In this document: piece after piece, positions 1 through 8,076 of the stretch
Numbering within the stretch: the first letter of the stretch is position 1
Layout: every line of letters starts with the position of its first letter
Assembly: GCF_009183415.1 (NCBI RefSeq)
Contig: NZ_WEHU01000024.1
Location: 1 to 64,000 of the forward strand
Source of the DNA: Bacillus sp. B1-b2
Lineage (GTDB): Bacteria; Bacillota; Bacilli; Bacillales; Cytobacillaceae
Direction of reading: 5' to 3'
DNA: 64,000 nucleotides
The notes under the pieces: model-generated
Told to the model about the DNA's origin: nothing
What the model saw: only the letters and a program-made list of their open reading frames with translations
Database searches by the model: none
Translations under genes and position numbers: made by a program

Positions 1-64
1 ACTCATCGCTTTCTCCAATCCCATGTTGTCATTCTTTAGCTGTCTATTTGTGTTACTTAATTAT

Positions 65-117
65 ACAAAAAAGTACCCTACAGGTAGACTTTTTTTAATG
101 TCTACTTTATAGGGTAC
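65..117 (-). terminator. intrinsic terminator of rlmD
   Basis: On the minus strand an imperfect hairpin (arms around 73-89 and 100-117, outer GTACCCTA/TAGGGTAC) is followed by a run of T. It lies about 30 bases beyond the stop of the methyltransferase gene. Confidence 0.8.
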
Positions 118-148
118 ATTTTATAAACTAAGCGTTTTTTAAAGTAGA

Positions 149-1531
149 TTAATTATTTCTTACAAGCAATGCACAGCATTCCACATGAACAGTGTGTGGG
201 AATAAATCAACTGGTTGCACCACTTTTAACGTATAACCAAACGGCTCTAATTCTTTAATATCCGTTGCAAATGTATCTGGATTACATGATACGTAAACAA
301 TTCTTTCTGGTTGCGAACGACCAATTCTTCTCATTACTTTCCCACCTGCTCCTGAGCGCGGTGGATCTAGAAGCAATAGTTCTGGTCTACCAAAGGTTTC
401 TAGTACTTGAGCTAGTCCATTTCTTGCATCTTTTGCTAAGAACATCGTGTTATCAATGCCATTGTCACTTGCATTTCGTTTTGCAGACTCAATAGAAGTC
501 TCGACAATTTCAATTCCAGCCAGTTTTTCTACCTTGCTTGCAAAAGGAAGAGAGAAGGTTCCTACTCCACAGAATAAATCAATCATGCTTTCTGTTTTTT
601 TAGGCTCGCCCATTTCTACTGCTAAATCCACTAATTTTTGCGCTTGAGTAGGATTTGTTTGGAAGAATGTATCAAACCAAATTCGGAATTTATAGCCATC
701 CATCATATCATAAATGAAATCTCTACCTGCTAGTGTATGACTTTTTTCTGATTGTGTACGGTCTGCCCAGTCCGTGTTTTCAAGCCACATTAAGCTTTTT
801 ACTTGTGGGAATTTTTCTGTAATACGGGCAATTAGGTTATCTACTGCTGGCTGAATAGGGGCTTTTGTTGCAAAAATAGCTAGCATCATTTCTCCAGTAG
901 CAAAAGATTGTCTTACCATTAGGTGACGTAATAATCCTTCATGTAGGTCTTTATCATATCCTTCAAGACCAAATTCTTTTACCCATTGAGCAATTTCCAT
1001 TGCTGCTTCTACCATTTCTTCCCCTGCAATTAAACATGTTTCTAAAGAGATAATTTTTCTGAAGTTTCCTTGCTCATGCAAGCCTAGTGAACCATCTTTT
1101 GCAAATGTAAATTCCATTTTATTACGGTAACGCCATGGGTTGTCCATGCCTATTGTATCGCGAACAAGACTTGTATCAAAACCTTGCTCTCCAATAACAT
1201 GCTTCACATGCTTTGTTTTTTCTTTCAATTGTCCTTCATAATCCCAATGTTGCCATACACAACCACCACATCGATCAAAATGTATACAAGGTGCAGCTAC
1301 TCTTTCTGGATGCGCTTCTAATATCTCATCAGGCATTACTTTTCTTCTACGTCTCTCAGGTTGATCTACTGTTACACGAACCTTTTCTCCTGGCAATGTT
1401 TGTGGAACAGTTAATTTCAATTTCTTTTTATTTCCTAATTCATTCTCTCTCCAGACAACTCCTTGTCCAGCACCCTTTTCATCTACTCTATCTATATCAA
1501 CAATCCATGTTTCTTTTTGCATTGTGGTCAA
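149..1531 (-). CDS. rlmD: 23S rRNA (uracil-5-)-methyltransferase, RlmD/RlmCD family
   Basis: SAM-dependent methyltransferase that makes 5-methyluridine in 23S rRNA. The N-terminal 60 or so residues look like a TRAM RNA-binding domain. An iron-sulfur cluster motif follows with Cys82, Cys88, Cys91 (CGGCVWQH) and Cys166. The C-terminal half is a Rossmann methyltransferase: SAM motif DLFCGVGTFSLPFA (about 318-331), DPPRSG (389-394), the catalytic nucleophile Cys416 in YVSCNP, and Glu451 in the C-terminal HVE motif. At 460 residues it is family-typical. The start is a TTG with AGGAGG nine bases upstream; an ATG three codons later is too far from that site. Bacillus has two such paralogues (YefA, YfjO), so which uridine is modified is not certain. 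It stands alone with its own terminator. Confidence 0.93.
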   Translation of the reverse strand: MTTMQKETWIVDIDRVDEKGAGQGVVWRENELGNKKKLKLTVPQTLPGEKVRVTVDQPERRRRKVMPDEILEAHPERVAAPCIHFDRCGGCVWQHWDYEGQLKEKTKHVKHVIGEQGFDTSLVRDTIGMDNPWRYRNKMEFTFAKDGSLGLHEQGNFRKIISLETCLIAGEEMVEAAMEIAQWVKEFGLEGYDKDLHEGLLRHLMVRQSFATGEMMLAIFATKAPIQPAVDNLIARITEKFPQVKSLMWLENTDWADRTQSEKSHTLAGRDFIYDMMDGYKFRIWFDTFFQTNPTQAQKLVDLAVEMGEPKKTESMIDLFCGVGTFSLPFASKVEKLAGIEIVETSIESAKRNASDNGIDNTMFLAKDARNGLAQVLETFGRPELLLLDPPRSGAGGKVMRRIGRSQPERIVYVSCNPDTFATDIKELEPFGYTLKVVQPVDLFPHTVHVECCALLVRNN

Positions 1532-1721
1532 AAGCCTGTTCCTCCTGTAAAAAAAATTTATCTATATTTATATAGTTTATTTGTTGTTCATAAATTTACA
1601 TACTTAAATAGTATATAAGAGAATGGCGTTTAATGAAATCATTTATTTTTGGAAGATGAAAATTGATACTATCCATTTTAACCAAGTTATACTATCATTC
1701 ATTCCAAATTATAGATCATTA

Positions 1722-1762
1722 AAACCCCTAGTAAAGGGAAATTCCATCCTTACTAGGGGTTT
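1722..1762 (-). terminator. intrinsic terminator of HAD phosphatase gene
   Basis: A 13-bp inverted repeat (AAACCCCTAGTAA at 1722-1734, TTACTAGGGGTTT at 1750-1762) lies 14 bases beyond the stop of the HAD gene. The minus-strand copy runs into TTTT. Confidence 0.8.
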
Positions 1763-1775
1763 ATAATTGAATTAA

Positions 1776-2555
1776 TTATAATAATCCTACCATTCTTAAC
1801 CCATTTACAATTCCATTGTCATCTACAGAAGTTGTCACATGCTTTGCAACGGCTTTTACTTCTTCCTCCGCATTTCCCATGGCAACACTATTTTTAACTG
1901 TTGATAACATTTCCAAGTCATTAAATCCATCTCCAAATGCATAAACACAATCAAGTGGGAATTCTAATTTTTCGATAACTTTTTGAATACCTCTTGCCTT
2001 TGAACCACCTTTTGGTAATACATCTACAGAAAGAGGATGCCATCTTACAAAATCGAAATGATCAAATGCCTCTTCATACTGCTTCTCTTCACCTTCCGCA
2101 CAGAAAAGCAGTGATTGATATAAATCTCGACCTTTGTAGTAATCCGGGTCATGTGTTGGAAAATGATTAATTTTCAATGTTTGTATACTTTCATTAATAT
2201 AAGCATGCTCTAGAACATTCGCTTTCATGTCTTCATGATCCATATACACAATTGGATGATCATTTAGAAGAGCAGCAGCAGTTAGTTTTTCAAGCGATTC
2301 TAAATTCAATGGATTGGTATGAAACACTTTTCCTTCAAAAACAATGTATTGTCCGTTATAGCTAAGATATGTATCGATTTCCAGTTCTTCTCGTAATTCC
2401 TTATACATAAATGGAGCACGCCCTGTAGCAATTGCTACAATATGCCCAGCTTCCTTTAGCTTAAAGACAGCTTCTTTAGCTGAAGCGGGTAAGTTTTTAT
2501 CATGATCTAACAATGTTCCGTCAATATCGAAAAAGATTAGGCTTTTTTCAGTCAA
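1776..2555 (-). CDS. Cof-type HAD-IIB family phosphatase
   Basis: Haloacid-dehalogenase-superfamily sugar-phosphate or phosphometabolite phosphatase of about 259 residues, the usual length for the Cof/HAD-IIB branch. Motif I is FFDIDGTL near residues 8-15 (nucleophile Asp plus acid/base Asp), motif II is the Thr in ATGR, and the conserved Lys (GGSKARG) precedes motif IV GDGFNDLEML. The C2-type cap lies between. The start is a TTG (2553-2555) with an AAGTAGGT site upstream. The gene is monocistronic. The substrate cannot be read from sequence; Bacillus YkrA-like proteins are the nearest relatives I can think of. A second, different HAD phosphatase of the same family lies at 33771-34607. Confidence 0.85.
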   Translation of the reverse strand: MTEKSLIFFDIDGTLLDHDKNLPASAKEAVFKLKEAGHIVAIATGRAPFMYKELREELEIDTYLSYNGQYIVFEGKVFHTNPLNLESLEKLTAAALLNDHPIVYMDHEDMKANVLEHAYINESIQTLKINHFPTHDPDYYKGRDLYQSLLFCAEGEEKQYEEAFDHFDFVRWHPLSVDVLPKGGSKARGIQKVIEKLEFPLDCVYAFGDGFNDLEMLSTVKNSVAMGNAEEEVKAVAKHVTTSVDDNGIVNGLRMVGLL

Positions 2556-2951
2556 CGTAATACCTACTTTCTAAATTTGTTATTGGAATAAATTATGTAT
2601 TCTTCCATTACCCTACTACATGCTAACTGGTAGTTCAAGAATTCAAGCTACAAATTTTCTTTCTTTTAATTATGTAAGAGGTGTTTAGGTATAAATTTTT
2701 GGTCAATTATTGTTAATTTAGATTTTCATCTATACTATAATTTATGAAACGGGTATCAGGTCAAGGAAGAATTATTATTGTTGTTTTAGAACTTTATGAA
2801 AAAATATTTTATATTAAGGGAATGAACTTATTTGTAAGCAAAAAATTTCCCAAAAGCAACTTTTTTTATTAAAATTAAATTAATCTTATCTTAAGATTGA
2901 AAATATACTATATAAATACGTATTATTTTATTCCAAAAAGAGGTGAATGAA
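2556..2951. other. intergenic region with candidate promoter for the SR-rich gene
   Basis: This stretch of about 400 bases is strongly AT-rich, and I see no coding pattern or recognisable RNA in it. Near its right end TTGAAA (2897-2902) and TATTAT (2921-2926), 18 bases apart, form a plausible sigma-A promoter for the small gene starting at 2952. Confidence 0.4.
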
Positions 2952-3155
2952 ATGTTTAGAAAGATAATTAAATCCCTTACAAATATGTCCCGTAGTCATA
3001 GCGATAGAGGAAGGCATAGAAGACATCGTAGCTATAGTAGTAGTGATCGTGGATATCATCGTGGCCGTAGAAGCTATAGCAGCTCTGACCGCAGAAAACA
3101 CAACCCATACGGTGGAAGTTCTTACTACAAACGCCGTAAATACAGCAGTAGCTAA
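2952..3155 (+). CDS. small Ser/Arg/Tyr-rich basic protein
   Basis: A 67-residue, extremely basic, low-complexity protein. After a short N-terminal segment (MFRKIIKSLTNMSRSHS) it is almost entirely Arg, Ser, His, Tyr and Lys, with a repeated unit of the form RSYSSSDRGYH / RSYSSSDRRKH and a terminal KYSSS. An upstream in-frame GTG at 2943 lies inside the ribosome binding site GAGGTGA, so the ATG at 2952 is the real start. No membrane segment or known domain is visible. The composition resembles spore-coat proteins of the CotG type, whose serines are phosphorylated in Bacillus, but this is inference. A Ser/Thr kinase gene converges on it across a shared terminator. It is confidently a gene because of the promoter, the site and the terminator; its function is unknown. 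Confidence 0.7.
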   Translation: MFRKIIKSLTNMSRSHSDRGRHRRHRSYSSSDRGYHRGRRSYSSSDRRKHNPYGGSSYYKRRKYSSS

Positions 3156-3170
3156 AATAATAACCTAAAT

Positions 3171-3209
3171 AAAAAATTCTTGTACCCTAAATTAGGCACA
3201 AGAATTTTT
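3171..3209. terminator. bidirectional terminator between the SR-rich gene and the kinase gene
   Basis: AAATTCTTGT and ACAAGAATTT flank a 14-base centre, with A-tract on the left and T-tract on the right. It therefore works for the plus-strand small gene and the minus-strand kinase gene. Confidence 0.85.
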
Positions 3210-3974
3210 TTATTTTACTGATTCTATAGCAGCTTGTAGATCATTATGTATCATTTCAATGTTTTCATACTCTTTCGTAATGCCCAATAATCCTTTTAAC
3301 AAATATTCTAACTCGGGAGTCAACGTTAATTCCTCAAGCCAGCTCTTCTTCCTACTCTTTTTACCTGTATAAAGGGAATACAACATGAATAATATCATTT
3401 GTCCAAAATCAAAAAAGTCGTCTTGTTTGCGATTATGGATCTCTTTTACTTCTTGTGCTGATAATTTCTTTGCTAGCCCGAAATCGATTAAATACAGCTT
3501 TTCTTCATTCAAAATAACATTTGGTGGACGAATATCTGTATGAAATATTAGATGAGAATGCAAGTAATTCATAATGTCCAAAAGTTTACACATTAGTAGT
3601 AAGGTCTCTTTCTCCGTAAACTTCCCGTCTTGAAAAAATAATACTTCTTCAATATTATCTCCTTTTATATATTCCATTACATAATAATATTGATTTTCCC
3701 AGTCTAAATCCTGGATAAATCCCGGAATGGCTGGACAATCTATACTCATAAGAAGTTTTCCTTCTTCCTTAAAGCGAATTTGTTCTTTTGTTTTCTTTTT
3801 TTTACTTGGGCGAAGTTGTTTTAAAACAAATTTTTCACCTTTTGTATCTGTACATAGATAAATTATGCCATATCCACCTTTTCCTAAACATTTAATAATT
3901 TTATATGTGCCTATTATCGTACCAGGTTTATGTATCGTATCAAAGATCCATCTTGTAAGATGATTCCATTTCAT
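3210..3974 (-). CDS. eukaryotic-type Ser/Thr protein kinase, YbdM (PrkD)-like
   Basis: A 254-residue cytoplasmic kinase consisting of little more than the catalytic domain. Visible elements are the glycine-rich loop GKGGYG (31-36), the ATP-anchoring Lys52 in FVLKQL, the helix-C glutamate around 70-71, the catalytic loop HTDIRPPNV (Asp147, Asn152) and DFG (164-166). The loop has Thr where most kinases have Arg (HRD to HTD), so it is a non-RD kinase that probably needs no activation-loop phosphorylation. There is no transmembrane segment or PASTA domain, unlike PrkC. Size and architecture match Bacillus YbdM (PrkD). The ATG start is preceded by GGAGC. Its only neighbour on this side is a tiny serine-rich protein, an obvious candidate substrate. 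Confidence 0.85.
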   Translation of the reverse strand: MKWNHLTRWIFDTIHKPGTIIGTYKIIKCLGKGGYGIIYLCTDTKGEKFVLKQLRPSKKKKTKEQIRFKEEGKLLMSIDCPAIPGFIQDLDWENQYYYVMEYIKGDNIEEVLFFQDGKFTEKETLLLMCKLLDIMNYLHSHLIFHTDIRPPNVILNEEKLYLIDFGLAKKLSAQEVKEIHNRKQDDFFDFGQMILFMLYSLYTGKKSRKKSWLEELTLTPELEYLLKGLLGITKEYENIEMIHNDLQAAIESVK

Positions 3975-4025
3975 TTTCTTGCTCCTCTATACAAATTGAT
4001 AAATATATTTTAGCATAAAGACAGC

Positions 4026-4055
4026 AAAAAACACCGACCCAAAAGAATCGGTGTT
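4026..4055 (-). terminator. intrinsic terminator of wall hydrolase gene
   Basis: Arms AACACCGA and TCGGTGTT (about 4030-4055) are followed on the minus strand by a T run, 10 bases after the stop of the LysM-SleB gene. Confidence 0.8.
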
Positions 4056-4065
4056 AGCAAACTAG

Positions 4066-4662
4066 TTATTTAGCAAATCGATGATTACCGATTGTTAGGG
4101 TTACTTCTCTTGATGTAATCCATTCACTTTTAGCTGTTTTTGGATTATAGAAGTATAAGGAACCATTGCCACTTCCACCTAATGCAATTGCTTCATTCAC
4201 AGCTCGTTTTGATTCTGCATCAGCTGGTTTATTTATTTCTCCATTCTGCACAGGAGTAAAGGCATAATATCCAGATGATTTTTCATTTACAACTCCACTA
4301 ATAGTATTAGGGAATAAATTACTTTTCACACGGTTTAATACAACAACTGCTACAGCTACTTTTCCAGCATAAGGTTCACCTATTGCTTCTGCACGCACTA
4401 AACGTGCTAGTAAATCTTTTTCTGCTGGTGTTACTGTTGCATTTGGTAGAATCATAGTTTGTCCAGTTATAAGTGCTTTGCTTTTATTTGCCTTCATCAA
4501 ATCACTTACAGGCACGCCAAATCCCGTTGCTACCTTCCAATACGTGTCACCTGATTGAATAGTGCGGTTTGTTGCTGCTTCTGTTTGATGAGTAAAAGTA
4601 AAAGCTGAAATAGATACCATTAATCCAGCGGCTACTATCAGTTTCTTTAGTTTGTTTTTCAA
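4066..4662 (-). CDS. LysM domain cell-wall hydrolase, SleB/CwlJ (Hydrolase_2) family
   Basis: Secreted peptidoglycan hydrolase of 198 residues. It has a signal peptide of about 30 residues ending in QTEAA, one LysM peptidoglycan-binding domain (TIQSGDTYWKVATGFGV...), then a SleB-type catalytic domain beginning DLLARLVRAEAIGEPYAGKVAV, with the catalytic glutamate in RAEA and the family motifs VVLNRV and FTPVQNG. The frame is open for 49 more codons upstream, but a perfect AGGAGG (4670-4675) sits seven bases before a TTG at 4660-4662 and the signal peptide begins there, so I use the TTG. Family members (SleB, CwlJ, YkvT) act in spore cortex lysis or wall remodelling. The single LysM and lack of a PG_binding_1 domain make this closer to YkvT-like proteins. 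Confidence 0.87.
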   Translation of the reverse strand: MKNKLKKLIVAAGLMVSISAFTFTHQTEAATNRTIQSGDTYWKVATGFGVPVSDLMKANKSKALITGQTMILPNATVTPAEKDLLARLVRAEAIGEPYAGKVAVAVVVLNRVKSNLFPNTISGVVNEKSSGYYAFTPVQNGEINKPADAESKRAVNEAIALGGSGNGSLYFYNPKTAKSEWITSREVTLTIGNHRFAK

Positions 4663-4964
4663 ATGAATCCCTCCTAGTAGTCGTTCGTCTACTATTAGAC
4701 TAGCAAATGTAATATAGTCATTCATCGACCAAAAAATGACATTTACAAGAATAGTAGAGCAAACTACTGAGAGACTTAGCTTTATTATTAATGTGGAAAA
4801 TTCATCCATAGTATAAAAGATACCAAGAACAAACTCAGATGGATTAGTCTGGATGTATTATTACAAAAATGAATATTCATATTACAAACTCCATCTAATA
4901 TACTTGCATATTTATTTCACTTCCATCAAGATAAAGATAGTTTTTAAGAAAAGGTGTGAACATC
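4663..4964. other. divergent intergenic region
   Basis: It separates the divergent wall-hydrolase and beta-helix genes. It holds the AGGAGG of the hydrolase at its left end and AAGGTG of the beta-helix gene at its right end. I see no clear operator or RNA structure. Confidence 0.4.
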
Positions 4965-6368
4965 ATGAAAAGAGTTTTATTATTAATTCTCCTACTTTTC
5001 ATCATAATTGGAGCAACTATTTACTATAAAAGTAAAGAAGAAGTGGTGGAAGTGCAAGAAGTAAATCCTCAAACCATCCATGTTTCATTATCTGGAAGCG
5101 ATGAGAATGATGGAAGTGAAGAACATCCATTTAGAACACTGAGTAAAGCTGCAAAAGAAGCAGTAGCAGGAACAACTGTTTACATACATGAAGGAACTTA
5201 TGAAGAACCATTAGAAATTCTACATAGTGGTACAAAGAAAAATCCAATTGTCTTTCAAGCATATAAGCAGGATAAAGTCATCATTAGTGGTGCTAAAATG
5301 GAAGACAAGGAAGAAGATATTGCACTTGTTTCTATAGATAGCAAAAACTATATCTCCATAAAAGGACTCATTCTTCAAGATTTAACAACGGAACTAGAGA
5401 ATGCCACCACCATGGGGTTATATGTTACTGGTTCAAGTAGTCATATAACTATAAAAAATAATACCATCAGAAATATTCGCACTTTACATAATGACGGAAA
5501 CGCACATGGACTTGCAGTATATGGAACTGAAGGTGTACAAGATATAAAAATACAGAATAATATAGTAGAAGATTTAAAACTCGGCTGGAGCGAAGCATTA
5601 GTTATTAACGGAAATGTAGAGGACTTTACAATAGAAGGAAATACAGTTCGTAACAATGACAATATTGGAATTGATGTAATAGGCTATGAAGGTACAGCAA
5701 GTAAACATGACTATGCACGAAATGGTCAAATAATAAATAATAAGGTGTACAATAACTCTTCTTATGGTAACCCTGCATACAGGGACGCATATTCGGCAGG
5801 TGGTATTTATGTCGATGGAGGTAAGAGTATAACCATTAAAGAAAATACTGTTCATGACAATGATATAGGTATCGAAGCAACCTCTGAACATGATGGGCAA
5901 TATGCAGAGGATATCACAATAAGTCATAATATTGTTTATAAAAATGTATACACTGGTATCTCCATTGGAGGATATGATGAAGAGCGCGGGGGTACAAAAA
6001 ACTCCATCATAACTAAAAACATTCTGTATCAAAACGATACAAAAGGTTTAGATGGTGGGCAATTATTACTTCAGTATGACACTAAAAATAATACTATCGA
6101 GAAAAATATACTGACTAGCAGTTCTTCTAGTTTGTTTATCGTCAATTACTTTACGAAGAATGAGGATAATACACTTCTGCAAAATATTTATCATAAGGAA
6201 GAAAAGAAAAAAGGAATTTGGGTGTGGAAAGAGGAAGAATATGATAACTTTGAAGAGTTCAAGATCGCTTCTAATAGTGATAAAAAATCTCAATATATTG
6301 ATCCAAAATATGAAGATGCTGAGAACGACCATTTTCAGCTAAACTCTGACTCACCAGTTTCTTTTTAA
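4965..6368 (+). CDS. right-handed parallel beta-helix repeat protein, membrane-anchored or secreted
   Basis: A 467-residue protein with an N-terminal hydrophobic segment (about residues 4-22) serving as signal anchor. A DUF1565-like N-cap region follows (VSLSGSDENDGSEEHPFRTL), as found in pectate-lyase-like and chondroitinase-B-like proteins. From about residue 130 onward many degenerate coils carry the alternating pattern I-x-I-x-x-N-x-I typical of PbH1 repeats (ITIKNNTIRNI, IKIQNNIVEDL, FTIEGNTVRNN, ITIKENTVHDN). This fold belongs to polysaccharide lyases and glycan-binding proteins; I cannot identify catalytic residues, so enzyme activity is unproven. An in-frame GTG at 4956 overlaps the ribosome binding site AAGGTG; the ATG at 4965 has correct spacing. 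The acetyltransferase gene follows 25 bases later and is probably cotranscribed. Confidence 0.8.
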   Translation: MKRVLLLILLLFIIIGATIYYKSKEEVVEVQEVNPQTIHVSLSGSDENDGSEEHPFRTLSKAAKEAVAGTTVYIHEGTYEEPLEILHSGTKKNPIVFQAYKQDKVIISGAKMEDKEEDIALVSIDSKNYISIKGLILQDLTTELENATTMGLYVTGSSSHITIKNNTIRNIRTLHNDGNAHGLAVYGTEGVQDIKIQNNIVEDLKLGWSEALVINGNVEDFTIEGNTVRNNDNIGIDVIGYEGTASKHDYARNGQIINNKVYNNSSYGNPAYRDAYSAGGIYVDGGKSITIKENTVHDNDIGIEATSEHDGQYAEDITISHNIVYKNVYTGISIGGYDEERGGTKNSIITKNILYQNDTKGLDGGQLLLQYDTKNNTIEKNILTSSSSSLFIVNYFTKNEDNTLLQNIYHKEEKKKGIWVWKEEEYDNFEEFKIASNSDKKSQYIDPKYEDAENDHFQLNSDSPVSF

Positions 6369-6393
6369 TTCTATCTAAATAGGAGGCTAATAG

Positions 6394-6882
6394 ATGCAAG
6401 TTAGAAATGTACAAATAGAAGATCTAGAACAACTATATTTTCTTGAAAACACGGGATTTACACCTGACGAAGCAGCCACAAAGAATGCGTTTCTTCACCG
6501 TATTCATACTATTTCCGATACATTTATTGTTGCAGAGGAAAATGGGATGATTATTGGATATATAAATGGTCCTGTCATTTCTGAACCTTTTATTACCGAT
6601 GATTTATTCAAACAAACCTTACCAAATCCCCCTAAGGGTGGGCATCAATGCATTCTTGGGATTGTTGTTCATCCCAATTATCAAAACTTAGGGATAGCAA
6701 GTTTATTACTGGCTGAAATGGAAAAAAGATCGAAACTACACCAGCGTTTAAGCATTACCCTTACCTGTAAAAAAGAGCTAATCTCATTTTACGAAAAAAA
6801 CGGCTACACAAACCAAGGAGTAGCAAGCTCCCAGCACGCAGGAGTAGTTTGGTATAACATGAACAAGGGACTGGAAGTTTAA
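6394..6882 (+). CDS. GNAT family N-acetyltransferase
   Basis: A 162-residue GCN5-type acetyltransferase. The acetyl-CoA binding signature is seen in GIVVHPNYQNLGIASLLLAEM (about residues 89-109), following beta strand 4, and the C-terminal FYEKNGYTNQG motif is characteristic. The long acidic loop between strands 2 and 4 with FITDDLFK resembles the arylalkylamine acetyltransferase-like branch. AGGAGG lies nine bases upstream of the ATG. It follows the beta-helix gene by 25 bases, so the two probably form one transcript. The acceptor substrate is unknown. A GGGACTGG/CCAGTCCC hairpin overlaps the stop codon but lacks a T run. Confidence 0.85.
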   Translation: MQVRNVQIEDLEQLYFLENTGFTPDEAATKNAFLHRIHTISDTFIVAEENGMIIGYINGPVISEPFITDDLFKQTLPNPPKGGHQCILGIVVHPNYQNLGIASLLLAEMEKRSKLHQRLSITLTCKKELISFYEKNGYTNQGVASSQHAGVVWYNMNKGLEV

Positions 6883-6909
6883 TACTCCCAGTCCCAAATT
6901 AGTCACATT

Positions 6910-7161
6910 TTAAGAAAAAGCAAGAAAAAGCACTGCTATAAAAAACAGAATAACTAAAATATAGAAAATAGTAGACACAATAAGAACAATCCAACCTAAA
7001 AGTTTTCTATCTGTTCTAATTAGATAGATACCCAGTGCAATAGTCCCAAAGAAGAAACCTAAAATCCCCCATAATACAGGACTCTTTCCATATTTTTTTG
7101 AATCAATAATTAAATATACAGTAATTAATATATTTATTGCCCAAGAAAACAAAGCTTCCAT
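6910..7161 (-). CDS. small integral membrane protein
   Basis: An 83-residue hydrophobic protein with three predicted transmembrane helices (about 4-19, 29-47 and 54-82) separated by short charged loops (DSKKYGKSP, RTDRKLLG). No enzymatic motif is visible. The layout resembles PLDc_N-like or other short Bacillus membrane proteins, and I do not assign a function. A GAGGGGTG site lies about ten bases before the ATG. It converges on the acetyltransferase gene and has no operon partner. Confidence 0.6.
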   Translation of the reverse strand: MEALFSWAINILITVYLIIDSKKYGKSPVLWGILGFFFGTIALGIYLIRTDRKLLGWIVLIVSTIFYILVILFFIAVLFLAFS

Positions 7162-7535
7162 CTATACATTTCACCCCTCTTATTAAATTCATCATAATAC
7201 AACAAGGAAAAAAAATATAGAGATTTTCTATAGAATGATTCAAAATAAAAGCCTATATTACTGTGTTTGACTTTGATTAGTTGTAACCGGATTTAATTAC
7301 TTGTCTTTCTATATTCCATCTGTTTTTTAAAGACCTTTTAATTTCTTACCCTTCCAAGTGCTTCGCTAAAGGAAGTAGTAAAAAAACTATGTGCTTTTCT
7401 TCTTTCTTCTTTCTTCTAAAGGTATAACTTTTGTTCTTTTATAAAGGTTGTTTTGTAGAGAATGTATGTTGTGGTTATTTTGTATTTGTATAATACGCAG
7501 CAATCATAGAGGATTTTACTTTTAATATATACTCT
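7162..7535. other. intergenic region without recognisable features
   Basis: About 370 bases lie between the promoter side of the small membrane protein and the stop of the coiled-coil gene. It contains a pyrimidine-rich stretch around 7393-7425 with short TTTCTTC repeats, but I see no coding sequence, convincing hairpin or known RNA. Confidence 0.35.
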
Positions 7536-7934
7536 TTATTGTTTTTCATTTAAGTACTCAAGCACACTTTGATGCTGTTTTTGCACATTTACCACTTGAG
7601 TTATTTCGCTACTTAGCTCCGCTTTCGTTTCATCCAGCTTCTTCATTAAACTACCGTAATAAAAAGCAGTTTCTTTTCTAACTTCACTTAGTTCCATACT
7701 AAATTCCTTTTGATTATCCTCAACTACAGTTAATCGTGTTTCCACTGAATTCATCTTAGTTTCCATCGAATCCATTTTGTTTTCCATTGAATCCATCTTA
7801 ACTTCCATCGAACCCATCTTGGTTTCCATCGAATCCATCTTGGTTTCCATTGAATCCATCTTAACTTCCATCGAATCCATCTTGGTTTCCATCGAATCTA
7901 AGCGATTAAGTATTTGTTGTAAGATTTTCTCCAT
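7536..7934 (-). CDS. heptad-repeat coiled-coil protein
   Basis: A 132-residue protein whose N-terminal half is eight almost identical heptads of the form (M/L)DSMETK, with variants MDSMEVK, MGSMEVK, MDSMENK and MNSVETR. These predict an uninterrupted two-stranded or trimeric coiled coil, with Met/Leu and Met at the core positions. The C-terminal half is another amphipathic helix with no known domain. There is no signal peptide or transmembrane segment. The frame extends five codons further upstream, but GGAGGTGA lies within that extension, so the start is the ATG at 7932-7934. Similar short coiled-coil proteins of unknown role are found in other Bacillaceae. The repeat is encoded by 21-bp tandem units and so is prone to length change. 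Confidence 0.72.
   Translation of the reverse strand: MEKILQQILNRLDSMETKMDSMEVKMDSMETKMDSMETKMGSMEVKMDSMENKMDSMETKMNSVETRLTVVEDNQKEFSMELSEVRKETAFYYGSLMKKLDETKAELSSEITQVVNVQKQHQSVLEYLNEKQ
7737..7905 (-). repeat. 21-bp coding tandem repeat (eight units)
   Basis: Plus-strand units of the type TCGAATCCATCTTGGTTTCCA repeat about eight times in phase with the heptads of the coiled-coil protein. Several copies differ at only one or two bases (TTGGTT versus TTAACT). Near-identity at the DNA level implies recent duplication rather than only protein-level selection. Confidence 0.85.
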
Positions 7935-8076
7935 TTCATTCACCTCCATTCATATCCTATTCTACCTCTCCTTATCTTTGTTGTCATCATACAACCAAAC
8001 GAAAACAGAAAATAGACAGCAAAAAGTGACAATTTTCATCATGTCCCATTTCGCTGTCTTCCACTTATCTTTAGTA

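Noticed and set aside
1213-1575. 120-codon plus-strand ORF opposite rlmD
   Set aside because: It is a shadow of the well-supported methyltransferase gene, with no ribosome binding site and a composition of low-complexity hydrophobic residues.
4663-4809. N-terminal extension of the LysM-SleB protein by 49 residues
   Set aside because: The extension precedes a perfect AGGAGG site and would put the signal peptide inside the protein.
5598-6032. 144-codon minus-strand ORF opposite the beta-helix gene
   Set aside because: The opposite strand of repeated beta-helix coding sequence gives long hydrophobic open frames; there is no start site or family match.
7737-7905. CRISPR-like array
   Set aside because: The 21-bp repeats are contiguous without spacers and lie in frame within a coding sequence.
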